Source: an uncultured Bacteroidia bacterium (GTDB lineage: Bacteria > Bacteroidota > Bacteroidia > Bacteroidales > UBA932). From it: 64,000 nt of DNA. A program made the translations under genes and the position numbers. The notes beneath the pieces were generated by a model. It had not been told where the DNA came from, ran no database searches, and saw only the letters and a program-made list of their open reading frames with translations. Below are positions 52,466-61,017 of this stretch, piece by piece (within the stretch, counting starts at the first letter, position 1; each line of letters opens with the position of its first letter). The stretch lies in assembly GCA_902798975.1 (NCBI GenBank), contig CADBYT010000003.1, positions 1 to 64,000 on the forward strand, written 5' to 3'.

Positions 52466-52494
52466 AAGGGGAGGCGGAAACGCTTCCCCTTTTT
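52466..52494 (+). terminator. Terminator of tRNA-Pro
   Basis: AAGGGGAGGCG / CGCTTCCCCTT with a GAAA tetraloop and a run of T, directly after the tRNA. Confidence 0.85.
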
Positions 52495-52532
52495 CGTTTA
52501 TAGCCCCATGAAAGGCTGTCCCCCCTTTTTAT

Positions 52533-52540
52533 TATATTTG
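52533..52540 (+). promoter_or_regulatory. -7 box four bases from the TPR regulator start
   Basis: TATATTTG, exact, with only CAGT before the ATG at 52545; no -33 match. It predicts a leaderless mRNA. Confidence 0.5.
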
Positions 52541-52544
52541 CAGT

Positions 52545-54110
52545 ATGGAAAGTATCAGGTTCTGGTTACTGTTGGCCGTGGCCTGTGCCATACTGGCTTC
52601 TTGCCAGACGGGCAGGCAGGAAGCCGAAAGAACGCTGCGCTGCGCCCTGCAAGATGATGCGGAGTTCGGCTTCGTGCCGGTGGAAGACGCCGACGGCCTG
52701 GCTGCGGCAGCGGAATTCTTTGAACAGAAAGGCACCCGTCAGGAGCGCCTCGATGCCTGGTACCTGCTGGGCAGGGTCCAGCTGGCCGATAATGCGCTGT
52801 ACCGCGCCGTGGTATCCTTTGAGCACGCACTCGCTGCGGCGGACGCGCTCAAGGACGACGGGGCGCGGGGCCGGGTATTCCGCCAGCTCGCATATACCTA
52901 CAACGCATCCCGGCAGCACGTAGCTGCCGCCCGCCAGCTCTATGAAGCCTATAGTGCCTTCCAGCGTGCCGGAATGGACGAAGAAAGCCGCCAGACATTG
53001 CTGGAATATGGCCAGGCATGGTACAACTTCGAGCGCTACGACGAAGCCGAAAACATCTTCAAAGCCGTGCTGACGCAGGCCCACGCCGCAGCAGATACCC
53101 TCACGGAAGTCCGTTGCCTGCAGAACTATGCCGCCATGCTACTGGAGAAGGACCCGGCAGACCCGGCCCTCGCCCGGGATATGCTGGCTCGCGTGACGGA
53201 CGAACTGCATTATCCGCTGGGCAGTGCAGACTGGGGCGTGCTGGCCTACTCCGCCGCCTTGCAGGGGCGGGACGCTGAGGCCCGACGCTTCCTGCTGCAG
53301 GCACGCCAGCGAATGGAAACGGTCTCAGACCGCGACCGGTTACATTTTCGCGAATACCAGGTGGCCGCCCGCGCCGGCCAGACCGCCGAAGCGCTGAAAG
53401 CCCTGGAGCGTGTCGCAGCCGCCGGAAACGACGAAGACATTTCCGCACTTCGCGGTGCCGTAACCCTGGCCCGGGAGGACTATCTCCAGAACAGAGAGGC
53501 ACTCGCCTCTGAACGGCTGCGTTCCCATCGCCTGGGCACGATGGCGCTCCTGCTGCTGCTCATTGCCGTGGGAAGCACGGCGTTGTGGTATTTGCGGGCG
53601 CGAAAGAGCGAGGCCGAGAAGGCCCTTGCGGAAGAGCGGGCCGAGACGGAGCGCTATATCGGCATCGCCGAAGAGATGCGTGCCCGCCTGGGCGAAACCT
53701 CCCGTCGCCTACGGGACACGGCTGCCGGAAAGAACGAGGTGCTGGAACGTCTCTGCGAGCAGTACTACGTGTTCGAGGGGACAGACAAACTGCAGAAGAA
53801 CCTGCTCCGCGAAGTCAAGTCGGCCGTCGAAGGGCTACGCGACGACCCGAAAGTACTCGCCCGGCTCGAACGTTCCGTGGATGCCTCCCGAGACGAAGCC
53901 GCCCGCAAGCTCCGCACCCATCTGCCTAATTGCAAGGAAGAGGATGTCAAACTATTCGTCCTGGCGGCATCCGGCTTCAGCCGGACGGCGATGGCCACCC
54001 TGATGGACAAAGAGAAAGCTGTCGTGAACAACCGGTTGTGGCGCCTGAAGGGGCGCATCTCCGACTCGGACGCTCCGGACAAGGAGCTCCTGCTGTCTTG
54101 CTTGGACTGA
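52545..54110 (+). CDS. Membrane-anchored TPR protein with C-terminal HTH-like domain
   Basis: A 521-residue protein of a Bacteroidales regulator type. N-terminal lipoprotein-like signal (WLLLAVACAILASC). About 6 TPR-like helical pairs span about 55-300 (WYLLGRVQLADNALYRAVVSFEHAL, YGQAWYNFERYDEAENIFKAVL). One TM lies at about 325-345 (LGTMALLLLLIAVGSTALWYL), then a coiled coil, then a C-terminal cytoplasmic domain with EEDVKLFVLAASGFSRTAMATLM and VVNNRLWRLKGRI, which resembles a sigma-region-4/LuxR-type recognition helix. Lipidation and the TM seem at odds, so the first segment may be a plain signal. Likely a transmembrane transcriptional regulator. Its target may be tonB, 185 bases downstream. 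Confidence 0.7.
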   Translation: MESIRFWLLLAVACAILASCQTGRQEAERTLRCALQDDAEFGFVPVEDADGLAAAAEFFEQKGTRQERLDAWYLLGRVQLADNALYRAVVSFEHALAAADALKDDGARGRVFRQLAYTYNASRQHVAAARQLYEAYSAFQRAGMDEESRQTLLEYGQAWYNFERYDEAENIFKAVLTQAHAAADTLTEVRCLQNYAAMLLEKDPADPALARDMLARVTDELHYPLGSADWGVLAYSAALQGRDAEARRFLLQARQRMETVSDRDRLHFREYQVAARAGQTAEALKALERVAAAGNDEDISALRGAVTLAREDYLQNREALASERLRSHRLGTMALLLLLIAVGSTALWYLRARKSEAEKALAEERAETERYIGIAEEMRARLGETSRRLRDTAAGKNEVLERLCEQYYVFEGTDKLQKNLLREVKSAVEGLRDDPKVLARLERSVDASRDEAARKLRTHLPNCKEEDVKLFVLAASGFSRTAMATLMDKEKAVVNNRLWRLKGRISDSDAPDKELLLSCLD

Positions 54111-54121
54111 TCCGTAAACTG

Positions 54122-54217
54122 TTGATTATCAATTAGATACAAAACGCGAGATTTTTTCGCAATAAGCGGATTGATAATGCATTGATTATCAGGCAGATAC
54201 AAAATGCTCGCGAGATT
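54122..54217 (+). repeat. Two direct repeats 60 bp apart upstream of tonB
   Basis: TTGATTATCA at 54122 and 54182, AGATACAAAA at 54135 and 54195, and CGCGAGATT at 54145 and 54209 (a 4-base insertion in the second copy). TGATTATCA is itself palindromic, and a half-site TGATAAT lies between. Candidate regulator-binding sites just upstream of the tonB promoter. Confidence 0.8.
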
Positions 54218-54234
54218 ATTTACACCCGCGTAAA

Positions 54235-54267
54235 TTTGGGAAACAGGGCTTTCCGGCCATAACTTTG
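54235..54267 (+). promoter_or_regulatory. Promoter of tonB
   Basis: TTTG (54235-54238), 21 bases and TAACTTTG (54260-54267): exact elements. Transcript start near 54272, giving a leader of about 25 bases. Confidence 0.8.
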
Positions 54268-54295
54268 CATCGGACAATCAAAAACCACAAAAGTT

Positions 54296-54979
54296 ATGGA
54301 AACCAAGAAAACCCAACACGCATCTCTCGAAAACAAGAGACTCGTTTTTCTGGAGCTCGGACTCATCGCGTCCCTGCTTATCGTCATCGGCGCCTTTTCC
54401 TATGGTACTTCAGTCCGGAAAGCACCTGTCCTCCAGGACATCAGCCAGGTTGTCGACATTGAGGAAATCATCCCCATCACCCAGGAAGCCCCGCCAGAGC
54501 CCCCGAAAGTCCCGGTCATTCCGCAGTTCTCCGAGATTCTGGAAATCGTGGACAACGAGATTGAGACGCAGGATGTCATTTCCTTCGACGACACCGCCAT
54601 CGACGTGCCCATACGCGAATACATCACGGACATCGTGGACGACCCCGTGGCGGAGGAGGATGTCCCTTTCGTGCTGGTGGAACAAAAACCCACCTTCCAG
54701 GGCGGCGACGCCAACAACTTCAGCCGCTGGATTGCAAAGCATCTCGACTATCCTGAACTGGCTCGCGAAAACGGCGTAGAAGGCCGTGTGATCCTGGAAT
54801 TCACTGTGATGAAAGACGGCTCCATCGGCAACCTGAAAGTGCTGCGCGGCGTGGATCCATCACTGGACAAAGAGGCCTTGCGGGTCGTCTCCGCTTCCCC
54901 GAAATGGGAGCCAGGACGCCAGCGTGACCGTGCCGTGAACGTCACCTACCAGTTCCCCGTCGTTTTCAAGCTGCACTAG
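54296..54979 (+). CDS. Energy transducer TonB
   Basis: A 227-residue protein with a cytoplasmic N-terminus, one TM (LGLIASLLIVIGAFSYG), a Pro/Glu periplasmic linker (EAPPEPPKVPVIPQF), and a C-terminal TonB domain (GGDANNFSRWIAKHLDYPELARENGVEGRVILEFTVMKDGSIGNLKVLRGVDPSLDKEA as a family-wide pattern, with the YP box 'YPELA'). It delivers proton-motive force to outer-membrane receptors. Own promoter with direct repeats upstream. The end overlaps the convergent hydrolase gene by 4 bases. Confidence 0.93.
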   Translation: METKKTQHASLENKRLVFLELGLIASLLIVIGAFSYGTSVRKAPVLQDISQVVDIEEIIPITQEAPPEPPKVPVIPQFSEILEIVDNEIETQDVISFDDTAIDVPIREYITDIVDDPVAEEDVPFVLVEQKPTFQGGDANNFSRWIAKHLDYPELARENGVEGRVILEFTVMKDGSIGNLKVLRGVDPSLDKEALRVVSASPKWEPGRQRDRAVNVTYQFPVVFKLH

Positions 54980-56814
54980 CGCTGCCCCGGCCTGCGGGCG
55001 AAGGGCGACATGGAGACCTTGCGGCCCGTGGCGATGCCGTTGGACTGCATCCAGCGGAACAGATTCTCGCGCCACGCGCCGGAAGTGGTGCCGCCGTCAT
55101 CGGGACCGAAGGGACCGTTGCCGTCGTCATAGATATACATTTCGGCATTGACGCCGGCCTTCTTCCAGGCAAGGAAAAGGGCCAGCATGCCGGAGGCGAC
55201 GTTGTTGTGCTGTGCACGCACGGCGATGAAAAGCTTCGGCGCATTTTCCGGCACGGTCACGTTCTCGAGGGAAGGACCGTAGCAGCTGGCCAGGAAGTTT
55301 GGCATCGCGGCAGCATCGGCTTTCAGCGTCGCGCTGATGGCCACGCCGCCACCGGCGGAATAACCCAGGTAGCCGACTTTCTGCGGGTCGATACCCCATT
55401 CCTCCGCATGGGCGCGCACCAGGCGAATGGTCCTGAGCGCATCCTCTGCCGCGGCCTCCAGGGTAGGATTGGCGGCGCCGGACTGATCGGGATTGCAATT
55501 CGCATTCGTGAGCTGGTCGAACCCGGTAATGTCCGGAAGCACCAGCGGCTTGGCAGGCGCGGCAGGACGGCCAGCGGGGGCGCCTCCCTGCGGACGGCGC
55601 ATGCCGCCCAGATGGTATTTCAGGCCGATCACGGCCACGCCGCGGCGGTTCAGCCAGCTGGCCATGCTCTCCACGTCGTTGCCCCAGGAATGAAACATCA
55701 GGCCGCCGCCGGACAGGATGATCACGGCAGCGCCGGAATTGTATTCGGGGGCCGGCAGGAACACCTTGATGGCCGGATCGGTCGTGCCGGAGATGCCCTG
55801 CACGCCGCCGGCGGCATTGTACGTCACCTGGTCACCGGCGTTGATGAGCGGGGCCTCGTTGCCGTCCAGGTCCAGCGTAAACACGCGCGAAGCGTAGTTG
55901 AAATTCTTGGATTCGATGCGCCAGCCGCCGAAGGCGTCGCCGGGCTCGCAATAACGGAAAATGCGTCCGTTTTCTTCCTTGCCCTTGAGCTGGTAGTCCA
56001 GCCAGGCCGTCGCCATTTGGGCGAAGGTGCCGCCATGCGGCTTGCCGAAGGTCTCGCCGTGGCCGGCGTCATAGTTGGCGAACACCACCGGGACATGGGA
56101 AATCCGCCGGTAGTCGTCCAGACCGTTCAGGTAGGCGATATCGCTCTCACCGCCGATGAAATAGGCCAGCGGAACCTTCAGTTTGGCGAGATCCTCCTTC
56201 AGCAGGAAACCGGCCAGGCCGTCTCCCGGATTGGTGATGCCGCTGCTCAGGATGGTCAGGCACTTGAAACGCTCGTCGCCGCTCGTGCCCAGGGCCAGGG
56301 CCTGCAGGCCGCCGCAGGAATAACCGGCGGGCGACACGCAGTTCGGATCGACCATCTGATAGAAGTCGGAGCCGGCGCGTGCGCTCTCTTTCTCCAGCCA
56401 GTCCAGCACCTCGACCAGGGACATGCCGTCGGCTTTCTGCCGGGCGACAACTTCCGGATCGAACATGCTTCCACCGCCCTGCCCGGTCTGCTCGCGCTCG
56501 ATAGCCGCCACGACGTAGCCGTGCGAGGCAATCTCTTCCAGGAAGCTGTAGGAGCCCCGGGAACTGGTGGCGCAGCCGCCGTTGCCGAAGAGCACGATGG
56601 GCAGCGGACGGCCTTCGGCCTTCACGGCCGCCTTCATATCAGCGGGACGGTAGACGGCGAAGCCCGGCAGGGCCTCCTCCACGGTCATCACGGCCTTGTA
56701 GGGGCCGGTGCCGCCGTCCTCGATGGTTTTCACGGAAAGGGTCCTGGCCGGCAGGGAAAGCTGACAAAGGGCCAGCATTCCGGCCATCAACGGAAGGAGT
56801 GAACGTGTTTTCAT
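54976..56814 (-). CDS. Secreted protein with two alpha/beta-hydrolase domains
   Basis: A 612-residue exported protein (signal MKTRSLLPLMAGMLALCQLSLPA). The first half is an alpha/beta hydrolase (PIVLFGNGGC oxyanion region, AGYSCGGLQAL nucleophile elbow, and a DAGHG-type His motif). The second half is another hydrolase of the esterase/lipase type, with VIILSGGGLMFHSWGNDVESMASWLNRRGVAVIGLKYHL, elbow GYSAGGGVAIS and a late YDDGNGPFG region. Both serines are present. The second domain resembles carbohydrate esterases (acetyl xylan or BD-FAE type). Tandem fusion suggests two ester bonds on one glycan. Start at 56814. Confidence 0.8.
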   Translation of the reverse strand: MKTRSLLPLMAGMLALCQLSLPARTLSVKTIEDGGTGPYKAVMTVEEALPGFAVYRPADMKAAVKAEGRPLPIVLFGNGGCATSSRGSYSFLEEIASHGYVVAAIEREQTGQGGGSMFDPEVVARQKADGMSLVEVLDWLEKESARAGSDFYQMVDPNCVSPAGYSCGGLQALALGTSGDERFKCLTILSSGITNPGDGLAGFLLKEDLAKLKVPLAYFIGGESDIAYLNGLDDYRRISHVPVVFANYDAGHGETFGKPHGGTFAQMATAWLDYQLKGKEENGRIFRYCEPGDAFGGWRIESKNFNYASRVFTLDLDGNEAPLINAGDQVTYNAAGGVQGISGTTDPAIKVFLPAPEYNSGAAVIILSGGGLMFHSWGNDVESMASWLNRRGVAVIGLKYHLGGMRRPQGGAPAGRPAAPAKPLVLPDITGFDQLTNANCNPDQSGAANPTLEAAAEDALRTIRLVRAHAEEWGIDPQKVGYLGYSAGGGVAISATLKADAAAMPNFLASCYGPSLENVTVPENAPKLFIAVRAQHNNVASGMLALFLAWKKAGVNAEMYIYDDGNGPFGPDDGGTTSGAWRENLFRWMQSNGIATGRKVSMSPFARRPGQR

Positions 56815-56837
56815 ACTATGTGGCATTCGTTTGCTTG

Positions 56838-57875
56838 CTATTTGTTCCGGCTGCGCCGGTTCAGTTCGGCCTGGAAGGCCTGCGCGTTGCGGTTGTGCTC
56901 GGCGAGCGTCTTGGCGAAGACATGCGTGCCGGAGAAGTCGGGGTTGGCGCAGAAATAGAGGTTGCCGGCACCCCAGGTGCCCCCGAAATCAGGATTCAGC
57001 ACCGCCTCCATGGCCGCCCGCGTGGGCACGCAGATCGGTCCCGGGGGCAGACCGGTGTGCTTGTAGGTATTGTAGGCGGAGTCCACCTCCAGGTGCTTCA
57101 GGAGGATGCGGTTGAGCTGATAATCATAGCAGAAGGCGATGGTCGGGTCGGCCTGCAGGGGCATGCCGATCTTGAGCCGGTTCAGGTAGACGCCGGCGAT
57201 CTTGGGCATTTCTCCTTCGTTGTTCGACTCCGCCTTCACGATGGAAGCGAGCACCGACACCTGCTGACGGCTCAGGCGGATGTGCTTGGCCTTGGCGTCG
57301 CGTTCCTCCGTCCAGTAGGCGTCCCAGGCGGCTTTCTGCTTGGCATAAAAGTCCTCCATCGTGGCCGTCCAGTAAATATCGTATGTATCGGGAGTCAGCA
57401 GGGAAAAGACATTGCGCGGCGTGAAGCCGTACTGCGCGAGCAGTTTGTCGTCGTTGAGCGCCTTGTACACCGTCGCGGAGTCCAGCAGCAGCTGGCTCGC
57501 GATCTTGGCGGCAACGTTGCTCTTGACGCGGAGGTTGCCCGTCAGGGAGAGGCGCACCGGCGTCTGCCAGCCGTTGTTGAGCATGCGCGCCACGTAGACG
57601 CTCGCGTCGCCCGGCGAAATGGTATAGTGCCCGGGCGTGAGGTACTGCTCCACCTGCTTCGCCTTGAAGCAGCGCTCCAGGCTGGCGCGGCTGATCGCCT
57701 GCGCCTTGTAAACGATCTCATCCAGCACCTGGTCCGCCGGGGTCCCGGGATAGACGTAAATCTCCGCTTGCTTGCGGAAATTGGACAATTTATTGTCCCG
57801 CAGCCAGTTCCAGCCGAGGGCCGCCCCGATGCCCAGCACGATGAGCGCCAAAAGGGTGTAGGTGACTTTCTTCAT
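56838..57875 (-). CDS. mltG: Endolytic transglycosylase MltG
   Basis: A 345-residue inner-membrane enzyme that cleaves nascent glycan strands and sets their length. N-terminal TM (YTLLALIVLGIGAALGWNWL), LysM-like region, then the YceG/MltG core: ASIVKAESNNEGEMPKIAGVYLNRLKIGMPLQADPT and YNTYKHTGLPPGPICVPT. The catalytic Glu is in KAESN. The ATG at 57875 is 9 bases from a minus-strand -7 box, which excludes the upstream in-frame ATG at 57902. Confidence 0.96.
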   Translation of the reverse strand: MKKVTYTLLALIVLGIGAALGWNWLRDNKLSNFRKQAEIYVYPGTPADQVLDEIVYKAQAISRASLERCFKAKQVEQYLTPGHYTISPGDASVYVARMLNNGWQTPVRLSLTGNLRVKSNVAAKIASQLLLDSATVYKALNDDKLLAQYGFTPRNVFSLLTPDTYDIYWTATMEDFYAKQKAAWDAYWTEERDAKAKHIRLSRQQVSVLASIVKAESNNEGEMPKIAGVYLNRLKIGMPLQADPTIAFCYDYQLNRILLKHLEVDSAYNTYKHTGLPPGPICVPTRAAMEAVLNPDFGGTWGAGNLYFCANPDFSGTHVFAKTLAEHNRNAQAFQAELNRRSRNK

Positions 57876-57884
57876 ACCGAAAGA

Positions 57885-57892
57885 CAAAGATA
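57885..57892 (-). promoter_or_regulatory. -7 box for mltG
   Basis: Minus-strand TATCTTTG, with a TTTG 23 bases upstream (57916-57919). It leaves a leader of less than 10 bases. Confidence 0.55.
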
Positions 57893-57952
57893 ACAAAAAC
57901 AATTGAACGCAGGAGCAAAGGGAATATGCAGAAAAATGCGAACTTTGGAAGC

Positions 57953-60298
57953 ATGAAACCTTACCTTTCCCTGATTCCGCTGCTCCTGCTGGCCGCCTGC
58001 GGCCCGAAATGGCAGGAGACCGAGGCCGACGGCTACCGGCTCATTACCCAGAAAGGCGGCGCCACGCTCGGCGTCAGCACCGCCCCCATCCTCCAGGACG
58101 GCGGCTACGCCTTCAAGGACCTCAACCGCAACGGCTCTCTCGACATCTACGAAGACTGGCGGCGTCCCGCCCTGGAACGGGCGCAGGACCTCGCCTCGCA
58201 GCTCAGTATCGAAGAGATCGCCGGCCTGATGCTCTACAGCGGGCACCAGAGCGTGCCCGGTTCGGCCTACGGCTTCGGGGGCGCCACCTACGGCGGGCAG
58301 CCTTTCCCGCAGAGCGGGGCGAACAGCTGGGATCTCACGGACCAGCAGCGCAAATTCCTCGAAGAAGACAACCTGCGCGCCGTGCTCGTGACCACGGTCG
58401 AGAGCCCGGAGGTGGCTGCACGCTGGAACAACAACGTCCAGGCCTTCGTGGAGGGGCTGGGGCACGGCGTCCCGGCCAACAATTCCTCCGATCCGCGCAA
58501 CGAGCCCAGCGCCACCGCGGAGTTCAACATGGGTTCCGGCGGACAGATTTCCCAGTGGCCCACGCCGCTGGGCCTCGCCGCCACCTTCGATCCCGCGCTC
58601 GTGGAACAGTTCGGCCGGACCGCCTCGGCGGAATACCGCGCACTCGGCATCGCCACGGCCCTCAGTCCGCAGATCGACCTGGCCACGGAGCCCCGCTGGA
58701 GCCGCTTCAACGGCACATTCGGCGAGGACCCCGAGCTGGACATCGCGATGGCCCGCGCCTATGTGGACGGCTTCCAGACCACGGACGGTGCCGCCGGCGG
58801 CTGGGGCACGCAGAGCGTCAACGCCATGATCAAGCACTGGCCCTCCGGCGGTCCGGAGGAAGGCGGGCGCGACGCCCACTTCAACTACGGCAAGTACGCC
58901 GTCTATCCCGGCGGCAACTTCGAGACGCACATGCGACCCTTCACCGAGGGCGCTTTCCGCCTGAACGGAGGCACGCAGCGCGCTTCCGCGGTGATGCCCT
59001 ACTACACGATCTCCTATGGCGTCGACCCGTCCGGCAAGAATGTCGGCAATAGCTATAATCATTATATAATCAGCGATTTGCTGCGCGGCAAGCACGGCTT
59101 CGACGGCGTGGTCTGCACCGACTGGAACATCACCTACGACAACGCCGCCATCGAATCCTTCGACGGCAAATGCTGGGGCGTGGAGGAACTGAGCGTCGCC
59201 CAGCGGCACTACGAGGTCATCAAGGCCGGCGTGGACCAGTTCGGCGGCAACAACGACAAGGGCCCCGTCCTGGAGGCCTACGCCATGTGGGTGGCGGAAT
59301 TCGGCGAGCAGAGCGCCCGGGAGCGCTTCGAGCAGTCGGCCGTCCGCCTGCTGATGAATTCCTTCCGCACCGGGCTCTTCGAGAATCCCTACACCGACCC
59401 CGCGGCGGCTACGGTCACCGTGGGCAACGCAGAATTCATGAAGCAGGGCTACGCGGCCCAGTGCAAGTCCGTCGTGATGCTGAAGAACCGCGGCGGCGTG
59501 CTGGAGAAACTGCAGGCCAAACCCGACGGCCTGCTCGATGAAGAGCAGGTCCCCGAGAACGATACGAAGGTGGCCAAAGTCTATGTGCCGAAGCGCTTCT
59601 ATCCGCAGAGCATGGGCATGTTCGGTCTTTCGGCCGGCCCCGCTGCGCACTGGGATTACCCGCTGGACCGTGCCCTGGTGGAGCGCTATTTCGAGTGGGT
59701 GGACGATCCTGCCGAGGCGGACTTCGCCCTGGTGGTCATCCAGGAGCCTGCCGGAGGCAGCGGCTATGACGTAAACGACCGCAAAAAAGGCGGCAACGGC
59801 TACGTCCCCATCACCCTTCAGTACCGGCCTTATAAGGCAGACTACGCCCGCGCGGTGTCCGTTGCAGGCGGCGATCCCAAGGAGAAATTCACCAACCGGT
59901 CCTATAAGGGAAAGAAAGTCACGACCGCCAACGAGGCCGATCTGGATCTCGTGATCGATACCCGGAAGAAGATGGGCGACAAGCCCGTCGTCGTCTTTGT
60001 CCAGCTGTCCCGTCCTTTCGTGCCCGCGGAGATCGAGCCCTGGGCCGACGTGCTCTTCGTGCACTTCGGCGTGCAGAACCAGGTGCTGCTCGACCTCGCC
60101 GGAGGAAAGGAGGAGCCGTCAGGCCTGCTGCCCATGCAGCTGCCCGCCGACATGCGTACCGTCGAGGAACAGGCGGAGGACGTGCCGCACGACATGCGGC
60201 CCTACGTCGACGCCGAGGGCCATGCCTACGATTTCGCCTACGGCCTCAACTGGTCCGGCGTTATCGACGACGAGCGGGTGCGGCAGTATCGGAAATAA
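57953..60298 (+). CDS. Glycoside hydrolase family 3 lipoprotein
   Basis: A 781-residue lipoprotein (MKPYLSLIPLLLLAAC). GH3 barrel with the substrate-region motifs FGEDPELDIAMARAYVDG and MIKHWPSGGPEEGGRD, and nucleophile Asp in VVCTDWNITYD (about D390). The sandwich domain with ADFALVVIQEP and KPVVVFVQLSRPF follows. The chain ends at a 'LPYGFGL'-equivalent (YDFAYGLNW) without the C-terminal fibronectin-like domain seen in the other two GH3 proteins here. The start at 57953 is preferred over 57926, because it gives the lipoprotein signal and lies 5 bases after a GAACTTTG -7-like box. Substrate not known. Confidence 0.87.
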   Translation: MKPYLSLIPLLLLAACGPKWQETEADGYRLITQKGGATLGVSTAPILQDGGYAFKDLNRNGSLDIYEDWRRPALERAQDLASQLSIEEIAGLMLYSGHQSVPGSAYGFGGATYGGQPFPQSGANSWDLTDQQRKFLEEDNLRAVLVTTVESPEVAARWNNNVQAFVEGLGHGVPANNSSDPRNEPSATAEFNMGSGGQISQWPTPLGLAATFDPALVEQFGRTASAEYRALGIATALSPQIDLATEPRWSRFNGTFGEDPELDIAMARAYVDGFQTTDGAAGGWGTQSVNAMIKHWPSGGPEEGGRDAHFNYGKYAVYPGGNFETHMRPFTEGAFRLNGGTQRASAVMPYYTISYGVDPSGKNVGNSYNHYIISDLLRGKHGFDGVVCTDWNITYDNAAIESFDGKCWGVEELSVAQRHYEVIKAGVDQFGGNNDKGPVLEAYAMWVAEFGEQSARERFEQSAVRLLMNSFRTGLFENPYTDPAAATVTVGNAEFMKQGYAAQCKSVVMLKNRGGVLEKLQAKPDGLLDEEQVPENDTKVAKVYVPKRFYPQSMGMFGLSAGPAAHWDYPLDRALVERYFEWVDDPAEADFALVVIQEPAGGSGYDVNDRKKGGNGYVPITLQYRPYKADYARAVSVAGGDPKEKFTNRSYKGKKVTTANEADLDLVIDTRKKMGDKPVVVFVQLSRPFVPAEIEPWADVLFVHFGVQNQVLLDLAGGKEEPSGLLPMQLPADMRTVEEQAEDVPHDMRPYVDAEGHAYDFAYGLNWSGVIDDERVRQYRK

Positions 60299-60716
60299 AC
60301 GCCTCCGGCGTCAGGACCGTCGGGGTGACCCAGTCCGGGCATAGCCCTTTCCGGATGCGGAAATCCTTCGGGTTGTGGGTGATGATGACCTTGCAATGAC
60401 CGGATTCGGCGCAGACAGCCTGAAGGATATCTTCGAAATCGGGACCGGCAAGAAGCAGTGCCCGCTGCAACTGTGCGTGATCCATCGGCAAGACCTCCGT
60501 CAAGAGGGAGATTTGCTTCAACGTGGGAGAAAGGATCAATCCGCCAGGATCCTTTCGGAGCACATAGGCGATGTTGGCCATGGTGAGATAGGAGACGCAT
60601 GGCGAAGCCTTCCCGTCCGCTCCCTGTTGCAGGATCTCGAGCACCGGCTCATAGCCGGGACGTTCCAGCAGGACATCCAGCAACACGTTGGTGTCCAGGA
60701 ATAATCGGGGCTTCAT
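60261..60716 (-). CDS. PIN-domain toxin (VapC-like)
   Basis: A 151-residue PIN nuclease. The first acidic residue is in LFLDTNVLLDVLLER (D8). The ANIAYVLRKD helix, an Asp in GPDFEDILQAVCAE (the second conserved acidic cluster), and a final ITHNPKDF where family members have T-x-[ND]-x-x-D-F complete the fold. As a toxin it would cleave RNA. It overlaps the antitoxin gene by 4 bases (ATGA), and its 3' end overlaps the convergent GH3 gene by 38 bases. Confidence 0.88.
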   Translation of the reverse strand: MKPRLFLDTNVLLDVLLERPGYEPVLEILQQGADGKASPCVSYLTMANIAYVLRKDPGGLILSPTLKQISLLTEVLPMDHAQLQRALLLAGPDFEDILQAVCAESGHCKVIITHNPKDFRIRKGLCPDWVTPTVLTPEAFISDTAAPARRR

Positions 60717-60979
60717 TTGGACAGAATATATTGCAGACGATCGTCGTTCGGATCTGCCGAAGCGACGATATGTTTGGCGACGCCGATGAGCCCGAGAATT
60801 CCGGCATCATGTACACCGGCAGAGCTGGCCGGACGATGCCGTGCGGCATCTTCCTCCAGCACCGTTTCTATATATCTCTTCAGGGAAACCCCACGGCTTC
60901 TCGCTTCCCGCGACAGGGTCTCGAACACCGGGCCGCGCAGGTCAATCAGCTTTCGTTTTGTATTCACCGTCTCCATCAT
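60713..60979 (-). CDS. Antitoxin, ribbon-helix-helix-like
   Basis: An 88-residue partner of the PIN protein. The N-terminal part, KRKLIDLRGPVFETLSREARSRGVSLKRYIETVLEE, has the strand-helix-helix look of RHH-type antitoxins (DUF6364-like). The C-terminal half (GILGLIGVAKHIVASADPNDDR) would bind the toxin. It starts within an AT palindrome that contains its promoter, fitting autoregulation. Family assignment is by pattern and position. Confidence 0.75.
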   Translation of the reverse strand: MMETVNTKRKLIDLRGPVFETLSREARSRGVSLKRYIETVLEEDAARHRPASSAGVHDAGILGLIGVAKHIVASADPNDDRLQYILSK

Positions 60980-61007
60980 ATATATACTTTCTGCAAAGAT
61001 ATATATA
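60979..61007 (-). promoter_or_regulatory. Promoter and palindromic operator of the toxin-antitoxin pair
   Basis: TATATATA-CTTT-CTGC-AAAG-A-TATATATA: near-perfect inverted repeat. The minus strand inside reads TATCTTTG (60994-61001), an exact -7 box 14 bases from the start codon. The palindrome covers promoter and start, as expected for an autorepressed operon. Confidence 0.65.
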
Positions 61008-61017
61008 ATTTCGAAAT

